From NCBI RefSeq assembly GCF_036884655.1, contig NC_088330.1, forward strand, positions 30,693,001 to 30,757,000: a stretch of 64,000 bases of DNA, given 5' to 3'. The stretch comes from Musa acuminata AAA Group (taxonomy: Eukaryota; Streptophyta; Magnoliopsida; Zingiberales; Musaceae). The translations under genes were made by a program, and so were the position numbers. The notes beneath the pieces were generated by a model, which searched no databases, was not told the origin of the DNA, and saw only the letters and a list, made by a program, of their open reading frames with translations. The first letter of the stretch is position 1. Each line of letters begins with the position of its first letter. Shown piece after piece: positions 58,149 to 64,000 of the stretch.

Positions 58149-59573
58149 TCAGGGGTCGGAAGGGCCGAGCCAATGTCTTCCGTTCACGAAACTTTTGACG
58201 AGGAACGGCCGTGCCGTCTCGAAATCGAGCTCTCGAGCCCACGAAACACCACGCACTGCTGCTGCACCGGGACCGTAGCATCTATAGACGCCGAAGAACG
58301 CCGTCCTGCGATGAACAGAGGAAGAACAGATCAGGCAACAGATGATCACTTTCTACTATGATCATTTATAGGAGTAGAGAAGATGGAGGGGTTCACTTAC
58401 TTGTTCTTGTTGCTGTTGTGATTCCAGTCGTCCCACCCGCCCGGCGCGACCACGTCGTCGAAGTAGGTGTAAGCGAAGACGATCCTCGAGTACTGCCCCA
58501 TGGCTCGCCCCACGTAGAGCTTGCCTGAGCCTGTCACTCGGCAGTTCACGAAGGCGAATCCAGTTCTTTCGCACGGGCTGTTCCTGTCCTGAGCTGCGAC
58601 GGATCCAAACCGATTTGCGATCGAGTGGAGTTGACAATCCTGCTCAGAACCGGATGCGTTTTGACCACAGGAGGGGAATAGGTAGAGAGAGAGCTGCTTC
58701 GATTCCTTACCTTGTACATGGATCTGCCATTGCCGAAGATGAAGTCGATGGATCCCTCGATGTAGCAATCCTTGAAGTAGTGTCGCCCCGCGTCGTCGCA
58801 GAGGGTGTCCTGCGCGCCGTAGAAGCCGCAGCCGAAGAAGTACGCCTTGTCGCCTGAGATGCGGAATGCTGCAGCTTGCCATCCTTCCATGCCCGGCATC
58901 GGTGCTGGAGCCGTGTTCTGCCATTCCAAACCTCATTAGCCACTTTATCTACTCAAATTGCTCTTGTTTCTGGTTTCATCGGCCATGAGGACTTGCTCCT
59001 TGGATAGCTTGTTGAGCTGACAGGCCATGTTCGAGACCTCTGAATGAATCGATCACTCACCTTGAAGCTAATGTTCTTAGCACTGAAATGGTTAGCAAAA
59101 ACAGTCACAGAAGCCGTATTATAAGTCCGTAGTTGTTGCCCGTTGGGTCCTCGATCGCTGGCCCGGTCGTGCCACTCGATCACCGTAACGTTTCTGCCGG
59201 CCCCTTGGAACGTCACGTACGGCTTCGTCGCCGGCACCACTACCTTCTCTCTGCAAACACCAAAGAGGAACAATCAACATTTAAGGAGGAGGAGGAGAAG
59301 GAGAAGAAGAAGAAGAAGAAGAGTTACTTACATGTAGCAACCAGCATGGATGTGAATGATGACACGCTTGGTGTTGTTCTCCGGGACGGAGTCGACGGCC
59401 TCTTGGACAGACAAGAAGTCGCCGGAGCCATTGGCGTCCACCACGATGGTGTGCTGGCTGGTGGGCTCGAACCATTTGTGCCGGTGCGGCTTGGTGGAAT
59501 TGAGCTCACACGCACTGCAGTGCACTGACACAAAGAGGTAGAGAAACAAGAAGAAAAATCTTAGAGACTCCAT
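58149..59573 (-). CDS. Pectinesterase (pectin methylesterase) without PRO region, PME53/PME68-like
   Basis: Five exons on the minus strand: 59573-59332, 59250-59061, 58917-58711, 58639-58401 and 58305-58149. All are GT-AG with consistent phases and give 344 residues. Residues 1-21 ([20 protein letters not shown]) form a signal peptide, so the enzyme goes to the cell wall and removes methyl groups from pectin. There is no PMEI-like domain (group 2 type). Catalytic-site positions by alignment from memory: Q158 (GWQAA), Q180 and D181 (GAQDTL), D202 (GSIDFIFG), R258 ([14 protein letters not shown]). The usual Trp of GRPW is Met here; I recall GRAM also in the Arabidopsis PME53/68 group, so activity is not excluded. 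The C-terminus has [14 protein letters not shown] and [14 protein letters not shown]. The start was chosen at the ATG before the signal peptide. Confidence 0.95.
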
Positions 59574-61046
59574 GGCCAATCCAAATGCTAACAAGTGCAA
59601 CGCAATTAATGAAGAGAGAATAGAGAGACGGAGAGCCTTCAAGTTGCGATTCCAGTGGGAACCGCAAGCAACTCAAAGGACAGACGAAAGATCGATCTGC
59701 GACAATGGAACTAATGGTGGCGATGCAGGTGTGCGTGTGTGTCTGGGGCTATAATAAGATCAAGAACCGCGTGATGAGAGGAGGAAGGTTATAAGAAGAA
59801 CGACAGTATCGAGTATAAGTACTAGTCGTAGTAGTTGTCGGGCCAACGGTAGTGATCCGAGCTGGGAGGTCGCAATGGAGGCCTTGGGGAGAGAATAACG
59901 ACAACACGTAGGGACTGGAGAGGAACATGCAGGCCACTGCACAATGATCGTAACACAGCCCTAGGCATGGGAATGGTACCTTCACTGCAACTGGTTTATT
60001 TTATTGTCTGAGGAAAACCTCAAGACCACAACAGTAACCCATCATGTGACCTGATGACATCTTCTCTCTTCCTCTCTTGCACACACACATACCGTGAGGA
60101 CAGGGACAACAAGGAGGCTACGAGGGGAAAAGGTTGGAGCCTTTGGCAGGAGTATCCTTTTGCTTTGTAGTGACTTTTCAGCTAAAGGGAGAGGGGGAAT
60201 GGCAACGGTCGTCTCTCCACGGAGAAAAGTGGAGGATGGGATGAGGCTGGAAGCATGGCGTTTAGTGTTTTCTGTAAGGTAGCGTGCATGGCTTGGGTGT
60301 TTTTATGCTTAGGAACGTTGGAGTGACTGCACGGGGAAGAAGACGGGGCGGATTGCGACGGGAAGCAAATCCCAGTCGAGGACGAAGCCGGAGACTGCAC
60401 GCGGCGGGGCCCACCCAACGGTCGGGTTTCCCTCTCAGAGACTGCCACGTCGGTACCTGCGGGTTCACGGGTCGACACAGGAACCAAGCATCGTACGGAT
60501 GTGTGCGCTGCCGTTCTTTGGTTGCATCAACGTAACAGGACAACTAGATGTTGACACGTGTCCAGCCCATCGTTATACAGACGACTTGCGACGTGGATAA
60601 TTTCAAAGCAAAGGTTCTAATAAGTTTATTTCCAAAAAAAAAATATTATTATGATAATAGGATATATTTATATCTGATTCAATTATCAGAACATTTCCTT
60701 GTTTTATAAACTTAAACATAGCATGGTAAACATAAAAATGACTAATGTCTTTCGAGAAAATGTTGATATTCACAATCGATAAATCAAAGATTAAGCATTA
60801 TTTTGTCATATTAGTTTTTATAGTATTACATAATATAGAGATAAATAAAAATATATTACTTTAAATAATATATTTGTCTACAATGGTGTTCAACAAATTC
60901 AATTACATGCTGAATTGATTATGGTATTTGAATTCAAACAATACCATTAATAAAAGTAAGTCCAAAATTCAAAAAAATCCCAAGTCACATAAATTAATCT
61001 GCCTATTGAGTACACAAAATTGAACTTCATATATACATCCTGTAAG
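59574..61046. other. Upstream region of the pectinesterase and intergenic DNA
   Basis: 59574-60560 is moderately GC-rich and would hold the pectinesterase promoter. ORFs here (for example 60182-60543) have no recognised content. 60600-61046 is AT-rich without a gene. Confidence 0.4.
60551..60562. promoter_or_regulatory. TTGACACGTGTC: W-box core fused to a G-box/ABRE palindrome
   Basis: GACACGTGTC (60553-60562) is a perfect palindrome with the ACGTG core bound by bZIP/bHLH factors; TTGAC overlaps it. It lies about 980 bases upstream of the pectinesterase ATG. A single motif is weak evidence for regulation. Confidence 0.3.
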
Positions 61047-61532
61047 TATTAGCATAAAATCTGTAATCATATAACATGAAAAAACTTTTATGCCAAGATT
61101 AAAATCAAATAAATTGAATCTAACAATATTACGATGCGTACCTTTCTTGTTATTCAGAAAAATAAACTCTATAAGCACTTCATCTTTGAATCTGAAATAT
61201 CAATCTATAAGGATATGCAAAGAGAACTAGATCTTTCTCTTCTGGATTAGGGGATTAAGGAAGAGAGAGATTTAGAGAAAAACCTTAATCTCTCAATTGC
61301 TGAGATGCTACTCAGATGCACTCTGATACACACTTAACCCCTAGAGGTCCTGTTTATTTATAGGCGAGAGCAAAGGGTCTATGATAAATTATTAGGAGAG
61401 TTCTTCCCATCAATCTCCTAAGGAATCCTACTTTAATATGGACTTCTTTTCTATTGACTAATAACCATAATCAAAATCTAATTATATCTATAATATATCT
61501 TACCTAATTAAATAGGACTATATAATCTAATA
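61047..61532 (-). mobile_element. Solo LTR of the 9.6-17.1-kb copia family
   Basis: The reverse complement of this segment aligns along its length with the LTRs at 9575 and 16446 (TTAATTAGGTAAGATATAT, a TATAAATA box near 61360, the CTAGGGG word, and an end like GATTACAGATTTTATGCTAA). Termini have changed to TATTAG and CTAATA. GTAAG on the left (61042-61046) and GTACG on the right (61533-61537) may be a target-site duplication with one change. No interior is left. Confidence 0.85.
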
Positions 61533-61667
61533 GTACGTCTTATACTTTTCATCAAATAAGATTTAACTTTAGTATTGAACTTTTGTATGTATCAAACCCA
61601 TACTAAATAGATGAGTGATGTCACACAATATCATATAATTAACACTTATTTGAGTAACTCTTTAAAA

Positions 61668-61703
<36 letters not shown>

Positions 61704-62113
61704 TCTAAATATCAACATATAATATTTTTAGAACTAATTACTCTAAAAATTATTAGACTTTTGAACAATCACATATGTCATAAATGAGCAGATATTTCAA
61801 TTAATACTTACAAATCATATACTTTTAAATAAACACTTTCAAATACTTCTTAAGATTTGAAAACAAATTAATCATACAAAACCAAAATTAATCACAAATC
61901 ATTCTTTCTTTCCTAAAGAATATAAAAATTATAAGTTAATAATCATATATGGATGCAAAACTATAAAATGTTAATGTGATGAATGATCATATATTTTCTT
62001 CTCATTATTTACTTTAAATATTTTTATGAATAATAAATTCTTTTAGTTCTTTTTACTTTTTTTTTTCTTTCCTCTTCTCTTCTTCGCCTGCTGCATGTAG
62101 GTTCCTCCTCCTC

Positions 62114-62148
<35 letters not shown>

Positions 62149-63191
62149 ATCTATTGTATCGAACCTTTTCTTGTATTGATTGCCATGCAATTTCCATAGA
62201 TTAATTATAGATTATCTTTTTATCCTTTTATTTCATATATTTGAATTCTATTAGTATCACATATTAGAATTCTTATAATTCTAAAACATAAATAATATTA
62301 TTTATCTTAAAAACATAACACGTGACATATTGGATCGATACGAAAATGATGGATAAAAAGATAATTTTAATATTTCTATAATTTTAATATTTTTTATATA
62401 TAAAAAATAAAATAAATATTAAAATTAGTTTTTTACATATTACTTTTATAACGAACTAGCATACAGTATCTATGTGTTGTATTTTTTGTCAGTAGACGAT
62501 GTCAAGACAAATAAAATTATTTATTTCACTCTCAAAATTTTAGAAATCCTGATATAAGTTTTTCAAATACAGATAGGGTTAAGTATCAAGAATAATATAT
62601 AATTAACCAATCAGTACACAACATTCCATATTGTCAGGTTACTATACCATATGATTTTTTTTTTTCATTTTATCATATTATTACTCAAAACTTTAATAAA
62701 TCATATGGTATGCAACAATTAAATTATCAGATAACTTACGCCATAAGATCACACAAATAATATTTATTGATAAATCATGTATATTTATAATCTGATTTTT
62801 TTTAATTTTTAATAAAATATATTAAAAAATTCTTAATCATTATTCATAAATATATTATATCAAAATATCTCATCAATAGAAAATCTATGACTCCTTAATT
62901 GTTTAAATAAAAATATTATGATATGAAAATCATTAACGTGTAAAATATCATGTGATCAAGATAATATTTAAATATTCCAAATCTTATATGGCACTTGCGA
63001 ATACAATCTTAGCCTTCTCTATCTTCTTTATCCGAAATTCTAGAATTTTATTTTAGATAGAATTTCATTATAAAATATAAAATTATATTTAGATTCCTAT
63101 TTTCAAATGTAGAATATTATTTACTATGCTCTCTCAAAATACATTAATTATATATTATTTTATTTGTAAAAAATATATATTTTTTTTCATT
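61533..63191. other. AT-rich intergenic DNA with microsatellites
   Basis: (TA)n at about 61669-61699 and (CTC)n-(CT)n at about 62104-62145. No gene was recognised. The last 100 bases would contain the promoter of the next gene. Confidence 0.5.
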
Positions 63192-63835
63192 ATGCTTTCG
63201 CCGAAACAGAAATTGGAACGGCCGATGGGAACTGTGGCAGCGCCGCCTCGTCCTCCCATCGGAACCTTATCATCTTCCTACAGCTCTCTCCGTTTTGGTG
63301 GAAAGATCGGGGTTAGCGTTAGGGTCAATGCCAGGTCTTCGGCTTCTTCCTCCGCGACCGGTGAGGAGTTCCTCCCCAATGCTCGCCGACGGAAGATCGA
63401 CCCTACCTGGTGCGGCGGAGGATTCAGCCTCGGCGTCGATCTGGGCGCCTCTCGGACTGGCCTGGCTCTCGGCAAAGGCTACTCTCCGCGGCCCCTCATC
63501 GTGACCATCCAGGAAACCCTAATTTCCTTTTTGTTCTTGCGAATTAGATTCAGGGTTAACTTGGTGTCGGATTAGGTGTTGGCGCTAACGGGTCAGAAGC
63601 TCGAGTTGCGCCTGCTTGATATTGCCGAAAAGGAGGTCTTGATTTTTTCTTGAAGATCTGTAGATTGGTGTTTTGTGTTGATTGAGATGATGAATGTATT
63701 TGAAAGTTTTCGTTCTGGATAGGAGGTCGATGAGTTCATTATTGGGCTTCCGAAATCTCACGACGGAAAGGAGACGGCACAATCAAACAAGGTTCGTAGC
63801 ATCGCAGGAAGGCTCGCAGTACGGGCCGCGGAGAG
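63192..63835 (+). CDS. YqgF/RuvX-type putative pre-16S rRNA nuclease, organelle-type, first three exons (3' part outside window)
   Basis: Exon 1 is 63192-63500, exon 2 63576-63635, exon 3 63723-63835, with consistent phases; the gene continues beyond base 64000. Exon 1 encodes a Ser/Arg-rich leader (possible chloroplast or mitochondrial transit peptide), then FSLGVDLGASRTGLALGKG, which is the family's N-terminal DxGxxRxGxA nuclease motif. Exon 2 reads VLALTGQKLELRLLDIAEKE, and exon 3 EVDEFIIGLPKSHDGKE then SIAGRLAVRAAER. In bacteria the family matures the 16S rRNA 5' end or resembles Holliday-junction resolvases; an organellar role is inferred. The exon 1 donor ATC|GTGACC is weak but is the only choice that gives the family sequence. 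ATG 63192 or 63225 may be the start. Confidence 0.88.
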
Positions 63836-64000
63836 GTGAGTGATCTTCTGCTCTATTGCTTGCGAGTACAATTTCTTCTGAACCGTTTGCCCCAACTTTT
63901 TGGTCCCACTAATCCGTCTTGTGCCAGAGAGAAATAGATCTCCATGTTCGTGTCATTATCGTAGAAACGTTGGGTGAAAACAAATTATATTACTGAAATA

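Noticed and set aside
58546..58929. Single long minus-strand frame running across the pectinesterase intron
   Set aside because: The intron between 58711 and 58639 has proper GT-AG borders and splicing restores the family sequence.

Overview
The window is nuclear DNA of a flowering plant, most likely a monocot. GC-rich exons with strong third-position GC bias (GATA factor, C2H2 factor, F-box, pectinesterase) sit in very AT-rich, retrotransposon-filled intergenic DNA, and the genes have plant-type short exons with GT-AG introns. The repeat style recalls Zingiberales such as banana relatives, but that is an impression and not proven.

Layout. 30-695: last exon of a GATA transcription factor (+). 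About 2.3-28.7 kb: a gene-poor block dominated by Ty1-copia debris. In it, a composite cassette occurs three times (about 4.4-7.46, 8.85-18.9 and 25.25-28.7 kb). The cassette consists of a minus-strand copia RT/RNase H fragment followed by a small minus-strand gene for a putative secreted proline-rich peptide. Copy 1 of the peptide gene is broken (5814-6021); copies 2 (17861-18160) and 3 (27259-27531) are open. The copies carry later insertions: an LTR-like piece, a long (TA)n tract and a gypsy-type solo LTR with a perfect target-site duplication in or beside copies 1 and 2, and a complete 7.5-kb copia element (9575-17081) inside copy 2. A second 1.2-kb module is duplicated at 23.5 and 25.9 kb. 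28.98-30.13 kb holds a GC-rich island plus copia-like filler, followed by a fragment of a casein kinase 1 pseudogene.

From 31 kb on, ordinary genes appear. An F-box/LRR gene (-, 31020-35390) has two exons, a roughly 2.9-kb intron and an upstream ORF overlapping its start. A possible minus-strand transcript start lies near 39.1-39.6 kb, and an internally deleted Ty3-gypsy element at 40.8-43.85 kb. A single-exon ZAT-type C2H2 repressor is at 45588-46550 (+). A 13-exon SEC16 COPII-assembly gene (49816-57433, +) converges on a five-exon pectinesterase (58149-59573, -). A solo LTR of the 9.6-17.1-kb copia family lies at 61047-61532, and the first three exons of an organelle-type YqgF/RuvX nuclease (63192-63835, +) run off the right edge.

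The genes do not form an operon or obvious pathway; each looks independently transcribed. The least explained item is the small secreted-peptide family, whose reading frame is kept in two of three copies in the middle of retrotransposon debris.
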